A stretch of 64,000 bases of DNA from an uncultured Clostridia bacterium (GTDB taxonomy: Bacteria > Bacillota > Clostridia > Christensenellales > UBA1242): positions 124,001-188,000 of the forward strand of contig CAKVHT010000001.1 of NCBI GenBank assembly GCA_934754375.1, in the 5' to 3' direction. The position numbers and the translations under genes are program-made. The notes under the pieces are model-generated. The model made no database searches and had not been told where the DNA came from. It saw only the letters and a program-made list of their open reading frames with translations. Shown here piece after piece: positions 17,844-27,307 of the stretch (position 1 is the stretch's first letter; the number at the start of each line of letters is the position of its first letter).

Positions 17844-19514
17844 ATGACACAACAAGAGTATCTTGAATTAGCAGATTTATTGTATCCTAACGTTAAGGAT
17901 ACATCTTTTTACTTAAACAAATATAAACCACGTGATTGTGCAGGTGAAGTTACACGTCTAGCCCCAAGTCCAACAGGATATTTGCATATCGGTCAATTGT
18001 ATCAAGCGGTTATACACTCATCATTGGCAAGGGCAACAAATGGAATTTTCTATTTACGCTTGGAAGATACAGATAACAAGCGAGAAGTGGAAAATGCTGG
18101 GCAAATCGCGTATGATATGTTGAATAGATTTGGTGTGTTTGCAGATGAAGGCTATCGTGGGGACAATTTGCCAGAAACAGGTGATTATGGCCCTTACGTT
18201 CAATCAAAAAGGTTAGAAATTTATCGTTCTTTTGCACATGAACTTGTAAAAAATGGTGGTGCATTCCCATGCTTTTGTGGCGCCTTGGCTGATAAGGCAG
18301 AAATTCTTAAAAAGCGTGAAGAAGAATTGGAGGAAAATGCCGATTTGGAGGTGAAAGACCCTTGTCGCAATTTAACTCTTGATGAAATCAAGGCAAATCT
18401 TAAAGACAAAAAACCGTTTGCATTAAGGCTTAAATCTACGGGTAATATTCAAAAAGAACATGAAGTTAATGATTTGATAAAAGGCAAAAAAGCGGTGCGT
18501 GAAAATGCAAAAGATGATGTGCTAATCAAATCAAATGGCATACCGGTTTATGCTTTTGCACATGTTGTTGATGATACTTTGATGGGCACAACAACAGTTA
18601 TACGTGGGCAAGAATGGTTTCAATCATTGCCTGTTCATTTAGAAATTGCTCAAAAATTTGGATTTAAACCTTTTAAATATGCACACACTCCAAGCATTTG
18701 CGTGCTTGATGAAAACGGCAATAAACGTAAGATAAGCAAAAGGAAAGACCCTTTTGCAGATGTTCGCTTCTTCTTAAAAAAAGGTTATCCAACCACAGCG
18801 GTAGTTGAGTATTTGATGAACTTGCTAAACAGTGATTTTGAAATGTGGAGAAAACAAAATCCAACATTACCTTATACTGAATTTCCATTCAGTTTGAAAA
18901 AAATTGGTGTAACAAACCCAATGTTTGATTTTGCAAAAATAAATGACATTTCAAAAACAATAATCTCAAGAATGACAGCTGAAGAAGTGTATAATAATGC
19001 TTTGAACTGGGCAGACGAATGGGACAAACAATCTTATGAAATTATTAAAAACAATAAAAAAGTTTTGCTTTCTGTTTTGGGCATCGACCGTGGTGGAGAC
19101 CGCCCACGTAAGGATATAACATATTTTAGCGAAGTACTAAATTTATATGATTATGTTTTGCCTGGCTTCAAATCTGATTTGTTATCAATAAATTATGGAC
19201 AAGCAAAACTTGGCAATCTGCATGAATGTTTGAAAGAATATTGCCTAAACTATACCGAACTTGACAGCAATCAAGAGTGGTTTGAAAATTTAAAACAAAT
19301 TGCAAATAAGCATTTGTTTGTTGATAATAAAATTTACAAACAACAACCTGATGCTTATGCTGGTAGTGTAAGCGATGTGGCAAAATTTGTGCGCATTGCT
19401 ATCACTGGACGTGAAAATAGCCCTGAATTGTATTCAATAATGAAAGTTTTGGGCGAAAAAGAATGCAAAACTCGCTTAAGCAAGATGATTGACGAGATTG
19501 CTACAAAATTATAA
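17844..19514 (+). CDS. gltX: Glutamyl-tRNA synthetase
   Basis: Class I synthetase for tRNA-Glu, 556 residues, longer than the usual 470-500. The HIGH-equivalent is LAPSPTGYLHIGQL (about residues 40-53), followed by YLRLEDTD, and the KMSKS equivalent is RKISKRKDP (about residue 293). Extra length lies in the middle and in the C-terminal anticodon-binding part. The N-terminus has about 35 residues before the first strand, also longer than usual. CAGGAG precedes the ATG inside the end of the previous gene, so translation is coupled. A GlnRS identity is less likely because the RLEDTD and PSPTG motifs are those of GluRS. Confidence 0.9.
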   Translation: MTQQEYLELADLLYPNVKDTSFYLNKYKPRDCAGEVTRLAPSPTGYLHIGQLYQAVIHSSLARATNGIFYLRLEDTDNKREVENAGQIAYDMLNRFGVFADEGYRGDNLPETGDYGPYVQSKRLEIYRSFAHELVKNGGAFPCFCGALADKAEILKKREEELEENADLEVKDPCRNLTLDEIKANLKDKKPFALRLKSTGNIQKEHEVNDLIKGKKAVRENAKDDVLIKSNGIPVYAFAHVVDDTLMGTTTVIRGQEWFQSLPVHLEIAQKFGFKPFKYAHTPSICVLDENGNKRKISKRKDPFADVRFFLKKGYPTTAVVEYLMNLLNSDFEMWRKQNPTLPYTEFPFSLKKIGVTNPMFDFAKINDISKTIISRMTAEEVYNNALNWADEWDKQSYEIIKNNKKVLLSVLGIDRGGDRPRKDITYFSEVLNLYDYVLPGFKSDLLSINYGQAKLGNLHECLKEYCLNYTELDSNQEWFENLKQIANKHLFVDNKIYKQQPDAYAGSVSDVAKFVRIAITGRENSPELYSIMKVLGEKECKTRLSKMIDEIATKL

Positions 19515-19666
19515 ATTGATTAACAATAAAAAATAGATTGATAAATCAATTAAAATCTAAAGGAATGATATACAAAATAAATTTTGCAAAAAATGTGATA
19601 TTTTGTTTAAAATCATTTCTTTTTTTCTTCTTGATTGATAAAATAGAACATATAAAAGGGGTAAAA

Positions 19667-20182
19667 ATGGCAACAAAAAAGACAGCAACAAAAACAACGT
19701 CAAAAGCAAAACTAAACATTGATTTTGAAGAGAAAAATCAATCTAAAAAAACAAAACGATCAAGCAAAAGGGCACAAAAAAGAGTTGAAAAATCATTAAA
19801 AAGAGTTGGGTTTACAGCCATAATTTTGGCAGTTCTGTTCCTGATTGTTGGTGCAGGTGCAGGGTGGTTTGTAACCAAAATTATCTGCAAAAATGATTGT
19901 TTTGAAATGATAGGTATGGACGAGATTTCAATTGAAATTGGCTCAAGTTATGTTGACCAAGGGGTAAAGATTGTTGCTTTTGGCAAAGATGAGTCCGAAT
20001 CAGTCAGCGTTGAAACAAACTTAACAAAAAATGCTGACGGCAGTTATACTTCAAATGAAGAAGGAACATTCTATATGATTTACAAATCAAGTTGTTTTAA
20101 ATATGGACAACTTTTCAAAGTGGGAAAAATACGTCTCATTTCGTTTGTTGAAGCAAGTGAACCTGGCGAAAGGTTAGATTAA
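19667..20182 (+). CDS. Single-pass membrane protein with Ig-like (DUF5011-like) domain
   Basis: 171 residues from the ATG at 19667, preceded by AAAGGGG. A Lys-rich cytoplasmic part (1-47) is followed by one helix (about 48-72) and an extracytoplasmic beta domain with SIEIGSSYVDQGVKIVAFG and EEGTFYMIYKS, the pattern of bacterial Ig-like DUF5011 surface domains. It lies 11 bases upstream of the secreted metallo-beta-lactamase-fold gene and is probably its partner or membrane anchor. Confidence 0.7.
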   Translation: MATKKTATKTTSKAKLNIDFEEKNQSKKTKRSSKRAQKRVEKSLKRVGFTAIILAVLFLIVGAGAGWFVTKIICKNDCFEMIGMDEISIEIGSSYVDQGVKIVAFGKDESESVSVETNLTKNADGSYTSNEEGTFYMIYKSSCFKYGQLFKVGKIRLISFVEASEPGERLD

Positions 20183-20193
20183 AGGGGTGAAGC

Positions 20194-21360
20194 ATGAAAA
20201 AGAAAACTTTAAGTGTTATAATTTGCATATTTGCACTTCTGCTGGGTATGGCTGGTGGTGCTTTTGGGTTTACTTATGTAACAATTCCAGATACAGAAAC
20301 ATTAATTGCAAGTTCAGATGTCTATTATTCATATAACAATAATAATTTAACAACCGGCAAACTAACAGGGGAGGCAGGCGAACTTTCAATTCACTTTTTG
20401 GAGTTAGGCAACAAATACACTGGTGATTGTACATACATTAAGTATGGCAATGTAGATATCCTTATTGACTGTGGTTCAAAGGCTAGCAGTGTGTTAACGG
20501 TAAAAAAATATTTGGACCAATATATAACAGATGGAATTTTGGAGTATGTGATCATCACGCACGCGCACCTTGATCATTACGCAGGCTTTGCAACAAGTGG
20601 CAAGGTATATGGCATATTTGATTTATATCAATGCAAAAACATAATTGATTTTGGCACAGGCACAAATCAAACTGGCAATACATATCAAAACTATGTTGCA
20701 AAACGTCAAAATGAAATTGATAATGACGGCGCAAATTATTATCCAGCACCTTCAATTTCCACAAATGGAAGCAATCGTGAATTTGTGATTGATAATGGGG
20801 CGACTTCAGGAAGCACATTTAAATTTGAAGTGCTTTATAATTATTATTATGACCATAAAGCAACAACAGAGAATGATTATTCAGTTTGCACACTTTTTAC
20901 GCATAACAGCAAACATTTTTTGTTCACGGGCGACCTTGAAAAAGATGGCGAAGATATGTTGGTTGACAATAACAATTTACCAACTGTAGATTTGTACAAA
21001 GCAGGTCATCATGGAAGCAAAACAAGTTCAAATGAAAAATTGTTGGAAACGATTCAACCAAAAGTTGTTTGTATTTGTTGCTGTGCTGGTAGTAAGGAAT
21101 ATACAAAAACCGATGCAAATCAATTTCCAACTCAAGACTTTGTAAACCGTATTGCAAAATATACAACTAATATTTATGTGACAACTTTATGTATCGACTA
21201 TGACAATAATGAATTTACATCAATGAACGGCAATATTATGGTTATTTCACAAATTACACAAGCAGAAATCAGTTTAGCTTTCAGCAACAATTCCACCAAA
21301 TTAAAAGATACAGAATGGTTTAAAGCGCATCGAATATGGCCAGAAGTTCGGGCTGCATAA
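20194..21360 (+). CDS. Secreted ComEC/Rec2-like metallo-beta-lactamase-fold hydrolase
   Basis: 388 residues. One N-terminal helix or signal (about 5-26), then a metallo-beta-lactamase fold: THAHLDHYAG (about residues 120-129, HxHxDH), FTGDLEKDGE, and AGHHGSKTSS. This is the layout of the soluble domain of the DNA-uptake channel ComEC, but here it stands alone without the channel. Free-standing homologues occur in many Bacillota and may be extracellular nucleases; the substrate is not shown. AAGGGGTGA lies before the ATG. Confidence 0.82.
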   Translation: MKKKTLSVIICIFALLLGMAGGAFGFTYVTIPDTETLIASSDVYYSYNNNNLTTGKLTGEAGELSIHFLELGNKYTGDCTYIKYGNVDILIDCGSKASSVLTVKKYLDQYITDGILEYVIITHAHLDHYAGFATSGKVYGIFDLYQCKNIIDFGTGTNQTGNTYQNYVAKRQNEIDNDGANYYPAPSISTNGSNREFVIDNGATSGSTFKFEVLYNYYYDHKATTENDYSVCTLFTHNSKHFLFTGDLEKDGEDMLVDNNNLPTVDLYKAGHHGSKTSSNEKLLETIQPKVVCICCCAGSKEYTKTDANQFPTQDFVNRIAKYTTNIYVTTLCIDYDNNEFTSMNGNIMVISQITQAEISLAFSNNSTKLKDTEWFKAHRIWPEVRAA

Positions 21361-21375
21361 CGTTAGATAAAAAAC

Positions 21376-21406
21376 AAAAAAACTCTCAGTTTTATGAGGG
21401 TTTTTA
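21376..21406. terminator. Terminator between convergent genes
   Basis: AAAAACTCTCA / TATGAGGGTTTTT stem, T run on the + side. Confidence 0.75.
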
Positions 21407-21473
21407 TTTATTCAATAGTGAATTTTATCAACTTGTCTTGTTTATACAAGCGATTGTTGGAAAGAATATGTAA

Positions 21474-22703
21474 CTATTTTGATTTAATCAAAAGATAATT
21501 CTTTTTGCCTTTTTTGAAAAGCTTTCCGTCAATCAAATCTTCTTTTGCAATTTGCATAAATGGGTCAGCAATTGTTTCCCCGTCCATGCTCAAACCTTTT
21601 TGTTCAATCAGTCTGCGTGCTTCGCCTTTGCTTGCAACAAATTTTGCATTTAAAAGCAAATCTAACACACCGATTGCTGGCTCAACGATGTCAAGTTCAA
21701 TTGTTGGAGCATTGTCTTTGTTGATAGAGTTTGAAGCAAACAAGTTTTTACTCATATTTTCTGCCTCGATTGCATCTGCCTCGCCACGAATAAATTTTGT
21801 GATTTCAAAAGCCAAACGTTTTTTGCTTGCAACAACATCAGTTTTTATCATTGAACGAACTTCTTCCATAGGAATATCTGTGAAAAGGGCAAACATCATT
21901 TCAACACAGGCGTCAGGTGTTTGGTAAACACCTTGATAAAAGTCGTATGCTGAAATTTTGTCTTTATCAATCCAAATAGCGCCTTTTTCAGTTTTGCCCA
22001 TTTTTTTGCCTTCTGGGGTCAGCAAAAGTGGGTTGGTTGCACCAACCATAACACGGTTTTTGCCGTCAATAAAGTTCATTTTTCTGCCAAGTTCAGTGCC
22101 TGCAACAATGTTACCCCATTGGTCAGCACCGCCCCATTCAAGAGAACAACCATAAGCTTCGTTCAAATGCAAGAAATCGTATGCTTGCATCAACATATAT
22201 CCCATTTCAAAAAATGTTAATCCGCCTTCAGCAATACGTTTTGCGTATATTTCATTTGTAATCATTTTGTTCACATTAAAATGAACACCAATATTGCGCA
22301 TAAAGTCAACGTAATCATAACCCTTGAACCAGTCTGCATTGTTCACTATAATGGCTGGATTTTCGCCGTCAAAATCAAGAAAATGACTATAGGCTCTTTT
22401 AATGCCTTCAATGTTCTTTTCAAGTTGTTCCTTGCTTAACATTGGGCGCATGTCGGTTTTGCCAGAAGGGTCACCAATTGCAGCGGTTGCGCCACCAACA
22501 AGCACAATAACTTTGTGGCCAGCTTGTTGAAAACGTCTTAAAATTGTGCAAGGTACGCAGTGCCCAATGTGCATGCTGTCAGCTGTTGGGTCAGTGCCAC
22601 AGTATAAAGCAATTTTTTTGTTGTCAAGCATGTCCTTCAACAATGCTTCGTCAGTTGTTTGATATAATAGATTTCTGTCTTTAAGTGTTTCGTATAAGCC
22701 CAT
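21474..22703 (-). CDS. tyrS: Tyrosyl-tRNA synthetase
   Basis: 409 residues from the ATG at 22703. Class I signature DSMHIGHCVP (about residue 42), YMLMQAYDF and GGADQWGN for tyrosine binding, and the KMSKS-like KKMGKTEKG. A C-terminal S4 RNA-binding domain (about 340-409) is visible from RRLIEQKGL. The in-frame ATG at 22721 lies inside the end of cvpA; GGGAGAAAAG there serves as the ribosome site for 22703. The stop of cvpA and this start are 2 bases apart, so they are one transcript. No T-box is present. Confidence 0.95.
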   Translation of the reverse strand: MGLYETLKDRNLLYQTTDEALLKDMLDNKKIALYCGTDPTADSMHIGHCVPCTILRRFQQAGHKVIVLVGGATAAIGDPSGKTDMRPMLSKEQLEKNIEGIKRAYSHFLDFDGENPAIIVNNADWFKGYDYVDFMRNIGVHFNVNKMITNEIYAKRIAEGGLTFFEMGYMLMQAYDFLHLNEAYGCSLEWGGADQWGNIVAGTELGRKMNFIDGKNRVMVGATNPLLLTPEGKKMGKTEKGAIWIDKDKISAYDFYQGVYQTPDACVEMMFALFTDIPMEEVRSMIKTDVVASKKRLAFEITKFIRGEADAIEAENMSKNLFASNSINKDNAPTIELDIVEPAIGVLDLLLNAKFVASKGEARRLIEQKGLSMDGETIADPFMQIAKEDLIDGKLFKKGKKNYLLIKSK

Positions 22704-22705
22704 TT

Positions 22706-23473
22706 TTATCTTTTCTCCCATAAACTATCAATCCAATTTTGTACAAGTTCGCCTTCGATAACGTACTTGCCTATAACATAATCGGTTTTTTCATAAACAA
22801 ATTTTTCAATTTTAGTGTTTTCTTGAATCACAGGTTTGATAAAGGTATTGTTAATCATCGGCACAAGAGATAATGCAACAGCAATGATATTGATGATAAT
22901 CACAATACATGCACCTTTAACAAGCCCAAACACAAAACCTAAAGCACGGTTCAAACCACCCAAAACTTTTGTGCGGGCGATATTATCAAATAATTTGCCA
23001 AGTATTGCAAGCACAATTTTGATAACAATAAACAAAAGCACTGCAGAGATTGCCAAAACGCAAATGTGTGCAACACCAGCACCAGCAACATCTGAAACAG
23101 CTGTCTCGGCAGTGAAATCGACATTTGCTGATGAGAAAATCATATTAACAAGTTGTTTTAAAATTCCATTCATGCCAGCGCAAGCATTCATGATTGCTTC
23201 TTTGCTGCCAAAGCTTGCCACAGAGTTGCCTAAATCAGCATTAACACCGATAATCGCATTTGAAATCTTGCCAGCAATTGCATTTTCCATACCAAACCAA
23301 CTGCCAACCCAGTTTGCAATATATTTTGCAAGCCAAATTGAAACAATAAGGCAAACAACCCAGTTGAATAATGATAGAAGTGATTTTAAAAAGCCTTTTT
23401 TAACACCAATAAGTGCAAAAATAAGCACAACTAAAACTAATGCTACATCAATAATTATTCCAACGATGTTCAC
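22706..23473 (-). CDS. CvpA-family membrane protein
   Basis: 255 residues. The N-terminus (IIIDVALVLVVLIFALIGVKKGFLKSLL) is the CvpA/colicin V production motif with the conserved G-x-x-K-G-F turn between helices 1 and 2. Four to five helices in all; a periplasmic-size loop at about 65-105 and a polar C-terminal tail. The exact role of the family is unknown, although it affects envelope integrity in other bacteria. GGGGAGG precedes the ATG. First gene of a cvpA-tyrS unit. Confidence 0.82.
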   Translation of the reverse strand: MNIVGIIIDVALVLVVLIFALIGVKKGFLKSLLSLFNWVVCLIVSIWLAKYIANWVGSWFGMENAIAGKISNAIIGVNADLGNSVASFGSKEAIMNACAGMNGILKQLVNMIFSSANVDFTAETAVSDVAGAGVAHICVLAISAVLLFIVIKIVLAILGKLFDNIARTKVLGGLNRALGFVFGLVKGACIVIIINIIAVALSLVPMINNTFIKPVIQENTKIEKFVYEKTDYVIGKYVIEGELVQNWIDSLWEKR

Positions 23474-23923
23474 ATTAACCTCCCCTTAAACAAACAAGTT
23501 AATTGCCATTACTCTGCAAAATTGTGATTCAAAATTTTGTTTGTTTGATTTATGATAACACAAAACTATTTAAAAGTAAAAGTAATTTGGTAAAATTAAT
23601 TGCAATATATTTGTTTATCAACAAAATAATTAGTTTTAAAACTGCAAAATATAATTTGTTGACATTATTTAAATATTTATGAAAAAAATTCCCAAAAAGG
23701 TTATATCTTTTGGTGAAATTTAAAGATTGGAAAAGATAATGGTTTGCAAATTTGTGCTGAAACAGTAAAGTCTGTTCAAATTTAGTGGATATACAGCAAA
23801 TAAATCTGCTTAAATTTGTTTAATTTTGTATTTAAAACAAGGGCTTGGAAAATATAATTTAACCGTTAAATTTGGTTGTTAATATTATTTTGTTATGATA
23901 TAATGAAACATACTGAGGTGAAT
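23474..23923. other. 450-base spacer between divergent cvpA and ftsH
   Basis: A/T-rich spacer with the ftsH promoter at its right end and a TTGACA at about 23660 without a convincing -10. No open frame with a ribosome site and no stable hairpin was seen. Confidence 0.5.
23876..23904 (+). promoter_or_regulatory. Promoter of ftsH
   Basis: TTGTTA (23876-23881), 17-base spacer, TATAAT (23899-23904); a leader of about 14 bases follows, with GAGGTGA as ribosome site. Confidence 0.75.
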
Positions 23924-26110
23924 ATGGAAAAGAAAAAAAATTCTAGTTGGAAATCTGCAATGTTTTACATCATAGCGTTAATTCTGGTTGGAATTATGAT
24001 ATATGTTATTGTTGCAAAAAGCAATTCAACAAAGCAAATCAGTTATACACAATTTCAAAATATGGTGGAAACTGGTCAGGTGGCGGAAATTGATGTTTAT
24101 GGTTACACCATACGTATTAGGAAAGTTGATGGTGTTGATGAGCAAAAATTTCCAAGGAATGTTGACGCATACTGCACAATCACTGAAAATTGCGATGTAA
24201 ATGAACTTATAAACAGTTATAACGACTCAATATCACAAAAAGATAGTGGGGGCAACTTTATTTATGATGAAAATGGTGAACGAAAAGTGCTTGATGGCAA
24301 AACGTTCATTACTGCATCTTATGGTTATAAAACAGAAAGTTGGTTCAGCAAATTGTTGCCTTATGCAAGTTTGCTTATCATTGTTGTGATGGGTGTGTTC
24401 TTGTTTAAAGGCATGTCCGGCAACAGCAAGGGTTTTGGTTTTGGCAAATCAAAGGCAAAATTGGTTGTAAGTTCAAGTGTAAGATTTTCTGATGTTGCTG
24501 GTTCAGAAGAAGAAAAGCAGGAGTTAAAAGAAATTGTTGAATTTTTGAAAAATCCTGCACGCTTCACAGAATTAGGTGCACGTATCCCTAAAGGGGTATT
24601 ATTAGTTGGCCCACCGGGAACAGGTAAAACATTGCTTGCAAAGGCAGTGGCAGGCGAAAGCAAAGTGCCATTCTTCAGCATTTCGGGCAGTGATTTTGTT
24701 GAATTGTATGTAGGTGTTGGTGCAAGCCGTGTGCGTGATTTGTTTGAAAGCGCAAAACAAAATGCACCTTGTATTGTATTTATTGATGAAATTGATGCCG
24801 TTGGTCGTCAACGTGGCGCAGGAATGGGCGGTGGCAATGATGAACGTGAACAAACATTGAACCAATTGTTGGTTGAAATGGACGGTTTTGAATCTAACAG
24901 CGGTATCATTGTGCTTGCTGCAACAAACCGTGCTGACGTGCTTGACCCAGCACTCACTCGTCCAGGTCGTTTTGATAGACAAATTTATGTTCATTTGCCA
25001 GATGTTAAAGGCAGAGAAGAAATCATTAAAGTTCACGCAAGGAATAAACCTTTAAGTGAAGATGTTGATGTTAAACGTATTGCAAGATTAACAAGTGGTC
25101 TTGCTGGTGCGGATATTGAAAATGTGCTTAACGAAGCCGCATTGCTTGCAGCTCGTGATGGTAGATATAAAATCACAATGATAGATATCCAAGAAGGCTT
25201 AAACAAAGCACTTATGGGTCCTAAGAAAGTTTCAAGTGTTATCACAGAACATGACAAATATATCACTGCAGTTCACGAGGCTGGACATGCAATTGTAAGC
25301 CAAGCACTTCCAAATTGCGACAATGTTCAAGAAATATCAATTATTCCTCGTGGCATGGCTGGCGGATATACATTGACATTTGATGAAAAAGATAGTTCAC
25401 ACATGCCAAAGGCCAAATTGCTTGACAGCCTTGCAATGATGTTGGGTGGACGTAGCAGTGAAGAAGTTATGTTGGATGATATAACAACTGGTGCTTCCAA
25501 CGATATTGAAAGAGCAACAAAACTTGCTCGCCGTATGGTTACAGAATGGGGCATGACAGACAAAATTGGTTTGGTTTCTTTTGGCGAAGGTGAAGAGGTG
25601 TTTGTTGGCAGAAATTATCAAAAACAAATTCCTTACAGTCAAGAACTTGCTTACACTATAGATGAGGAAGTTAAAACAATTATTGACCAAGCTCACAAGA
25701 AAGCTAAAGATATTTTAACAAACAAAAAAGAAGTTATTGAAAAAGTTGTTAAGATTTTGATAGATAAAGAAACAATTTATAAAGAAGAATTTGAAATGCT
25801 TTATAATGGTGCTACAGTTGAAGAAGTTGAACAAGCAATTGACAAAAAAGAACAAGAAAAACGTGAGTATCAAGAAAAGGCAAAACAACAAGCTTTGGAA
25901 GAACACAAAGCACGCGATATAAGGTCTCGTATTGAGACTGCTGAGGCCCTTGCCAAGGCTGGAGTTATCAGCAAACAAGACTTTGAAAAAATCAAAGCAG
26001 AAGCCGAAAAAGAAATCGAAAACAAACAACCTAAAACAGAGTCTCAATCAGAACCTACAGCAAAGGTAGATAATGATGAAAATTCATCTAACGAAGGCAA
26101 AAAAGAATAG
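23924..26110 (+). CDS. ftsH: ATP-dependent zinc metalloprotease FtsH
   Basis: 728 residues from the ATG at 23924 (behind GAGGTGA). Membrane quality-control AAA+ protease forming hexamers. Helix 1 at about 10-30, an extracytoplasmic domain to about 140, helix 2 at about 145-163. Walker A is GPPGTGKT (about 229-236), Walker B FIDEIDAVG, the second region of homology includes ATNRADVLDPALTRPGRFD, and the zinc site is VHEAGHAIV (about 449-457) with a third ligand in the downstream helix. The C-terminal tail from about 615 is a long charged coiled coil (KKEQEKREYQEKAKQQ), longer than in many relatives. Confidence 0.97.
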   Translation: MEKKKNSSWKSAMFYIIALILVGIMIYVIVAKSNSTKQISYTQFQNMVETGQVAEIDVYGYTIRIRKVDGVDEQKFPRNVDAYCTITENCDVNELINSYNDSISQKDSGGNFIYDENGERKVLDGKTFITASYGYKTESWFSKLLPYASLLIIVVMGVFLFKGMSGNSKGFGFGKSKAKLVVSSSVRFSDVAGSEEEKQELKEIVEFLKNPARFTELGARIPKGVLLVGPPGTGKTLLAKAVAGESKVPFFSISGSDFVELYVGVGASRVRDLFESAKQNAPCIVFIDEIDAVGRQRGAGMGGGNDEREQTLNQLLVEMDGFESNSGIIVLAATNRADVLDPALTRPGRFDRQIYVHLPDVKGREEIIKVHARNKPLSEDVDVKRIARLTSGLAGADIENVLNEAALLAARDGRYKITMIDIQEGLNKALMGPKKVSSVITEHDKYITAVHEAGHAIVSQALPNCDNVQEISIIPRGMAGGYTLTFDEKDSSHMPKAKLLDSLAMMLGGRSSEEVMLDDITTGASNDIERATKLARRMVTEWGMTDKIGLVSFGEGEEVFVGRNYQKQIPYSQELAYTIDEEVKTIIDQAHKKAKDILTNKKEVIEKVVKILIDKETIYKEEFEMLYNGATVEEVEQAIDKKEQEKREYQEKAKQQALEEHKARDIRSRIETAEALAKAGVISKQDFEKIKAEAEKEIENKQPKTESQSEPTAKVDNDENSSNEGKKE

Positions 26111-26156
26111 GTTTGTTTAAAACAATTTGTATTGTTTTTGGCAGACTTAAAATTGC

Positions 26157-26185
26157 TTGATTTTAATTAAAAAAAAGTGTAGAAT
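26157..26185 (+). promoter_or_regulatory. Promoter of gene 26257
   Basis: TTGATT (26157-26162), 17-base spacer, TAGAAT (26180-26185); a leader of about 65 bases follows, with AAAGGAG. Confidence 0.6.
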
Positions 26186-26256
26186 GACGCTAGAAATAAA
26201 ATATTGAGTATAAATTTGTTTTAAAGACGCAATATTGTTACAAAAAGGAGAAAAAC

Positions 26257-26832
26257 ATGGCAAAAAAAGTTAGTGCAATTGTAAGTTTATCAATCATTGG
26301 TGTATTGATTGTTCTCACAATTATCTTGGCAAACGTTAAATATGATTACAGCATAAAATGCAACACACCTGATAGAATTTACGTTCAAACATCATCAAGT
26401 TCACGTAAGGTTGTTGAAGGTGATGAATTTAAAAAAATCAAAGGTTATATTGACAATGCAAGCAAAGAAGTTTGCATTTCAGCAATGTTTAATGGCAGAT
26501 TAAATCAAAAGGCTAACATTGTTAGCGAAAGTGAATCTGGCATAACAATGCCAACAGCAGAAGGTTTTTATGTAACTTATGCTTATGATTCAGCACAAGT
26601 TTTGAAAGATGGCAAAAAAGATTATAAAAATAGTGAAGGCAACAAATATTATTATCGTGAACTTGTTTTCAGTGTAACAGAAACAGAAAGTGAAACAACT
26701 GTTAGGGTATATGTTAAACCTTATTACACACCATCAGGTGAAGTTTCAACTGAAAATAAATACACAAAATATTATGAATTGAAAGCTGATTTTAGCAACC
26801 TTTATTCATATTTAAACAACATTGTAAAATAA
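26257..26832 (+). CDS. Membrane-anchored extracytoplasmic protein of unknown function
   Basis: 191 residues: N-terminal helix (about 7-26) without lipobox, then a beta-rich extracytoplasmic domain with many Ser, Thr and Tyr. AAAGGAG precedes the ATG. No family recognised. It is a single-gene unit with its own promoter and terminator, next to ftsH; a functional tie to FtsH is not shown. Confidence 0.68.
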   Translation: MAKKVSAIVSLSIIGVLIVLTIILANVKYDYSIKCNTPDRIYVQTSSSSRKVVEGDEFKKIKGYIDNASKEVCISAMFNGRLNQKANIVSESESGITMPTAEGFYVTYAYDSAQVLKDGKKDYKNSEGNKYYYRELVFSVTETESETTVRVYVKPYYTPSGEVSTENKYTKYYELKADFSNLYSYLNNIVK

Positions 26833-26850
26833 CAAGTTTTAAAAGAGATA

Positions 26851-26880
26851 AAAAGTTCAGTGTATTGCTGAACTTTTTTT
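26851..26880 (+). terminator. Rho-independent terminator
   Basis: AAAAGTTCAG / CTGAACTTTT, 7-base loop, T run. Confidence 0.85.
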
Positions 26881-26892
26881 GTTGATGAGTAT

Positions 26893-26925
26893 AAAAAAAG
26901 AGAAGCCATAACAGGCTCCTTTTTA
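26893..26925 (-). terminator. Terminator of acpP
   Basis: Minus-strand stem AAGGAGCC / GGCTTCTCTT with a 6-base loop and T run. Confidence 0.7.
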
Positions 26926-26942
26926 TAAATAAAAATTAAAAT

Positions 26943-27170
26943 TTATTTCTTGATTTTTGCAATATAATCAACAACATCTTTAACTGTCTTCATCTTTTCA
27001 ACATCTTCATCTGGAAGGCTAACACCAAATTCATCTTCAAATGCCATAACCATTTCAACAACATCAAGGCTGTCAGCACCCAAATCTTCAACCAATCTTG
27101 AATTTAATGTGATTGTGTCAACTTTTTTGTTCAATGTGTCTGCAATAAGGGCAATAATTTTTTCTTGCAT
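26943..27170 (-). CDS. acpP: Acyl carrier protein
   Basis: 75 residues. The phosphopantetheine site is the Ser in GADSLDVVEMVM (Ser about 36). Carries growing acyl chains in fatty acid synthesis. ATAGGAGG precedes the ATG. It is alone here and not beside fab genes. The Sfp-type transferase at 60015-60587 could modify it. Confidence 0.93.
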   Translation of the reverse strand: MQEKIIALIADTLNKKVDTITLNSRLVEDLGADSLDVVEMVMAFEDEFGVSLPDEDVEKMKTVKDVVDYIAKIKK

Positions 27171-27272
27171 ACGTCCTCCTATTATTTATTTTATCTTAAC
27201 AGCCTTAAAAAGTAAAGCAATATTTTTTGATTGCGACATTTTTCTTGTTTGTTTGTTAAAATTAGTGCTTTG

Positions 27273-27307
27273 TTGCCAATATTATGCCATAAAAATATGA
27301 TAAAATC
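27273..27307 (+). promoter_or_regulatory. Promoter of leaderless gene 27308
   Basis: TTGCCA (27273-27278), 17-base spacer, TATGAT (27296-27301), 6 bases, ATG at 27308. Confidence 0.68.

Noticed and set aside
21505..21927. 140-residue open frame opposite tyrS
   Set aside because: Shadow frame in a well-conserved gene; Ser/Ile-rich antisense product, no start signals.
22836..23489. 217-residue open frame opposite cvpA
   Set aside because: It is a shadow of the cvpA reading frame on the other strand, without a ribosome site or promoter and with unlikely composition.
23474..23923. Riboswitch or T-box in the long ftsH upstream spacer
   Set aside because: The ftsH promoter lies at its very end, so the leader is only about 14-20 bases; no stable structure was seen upstream.
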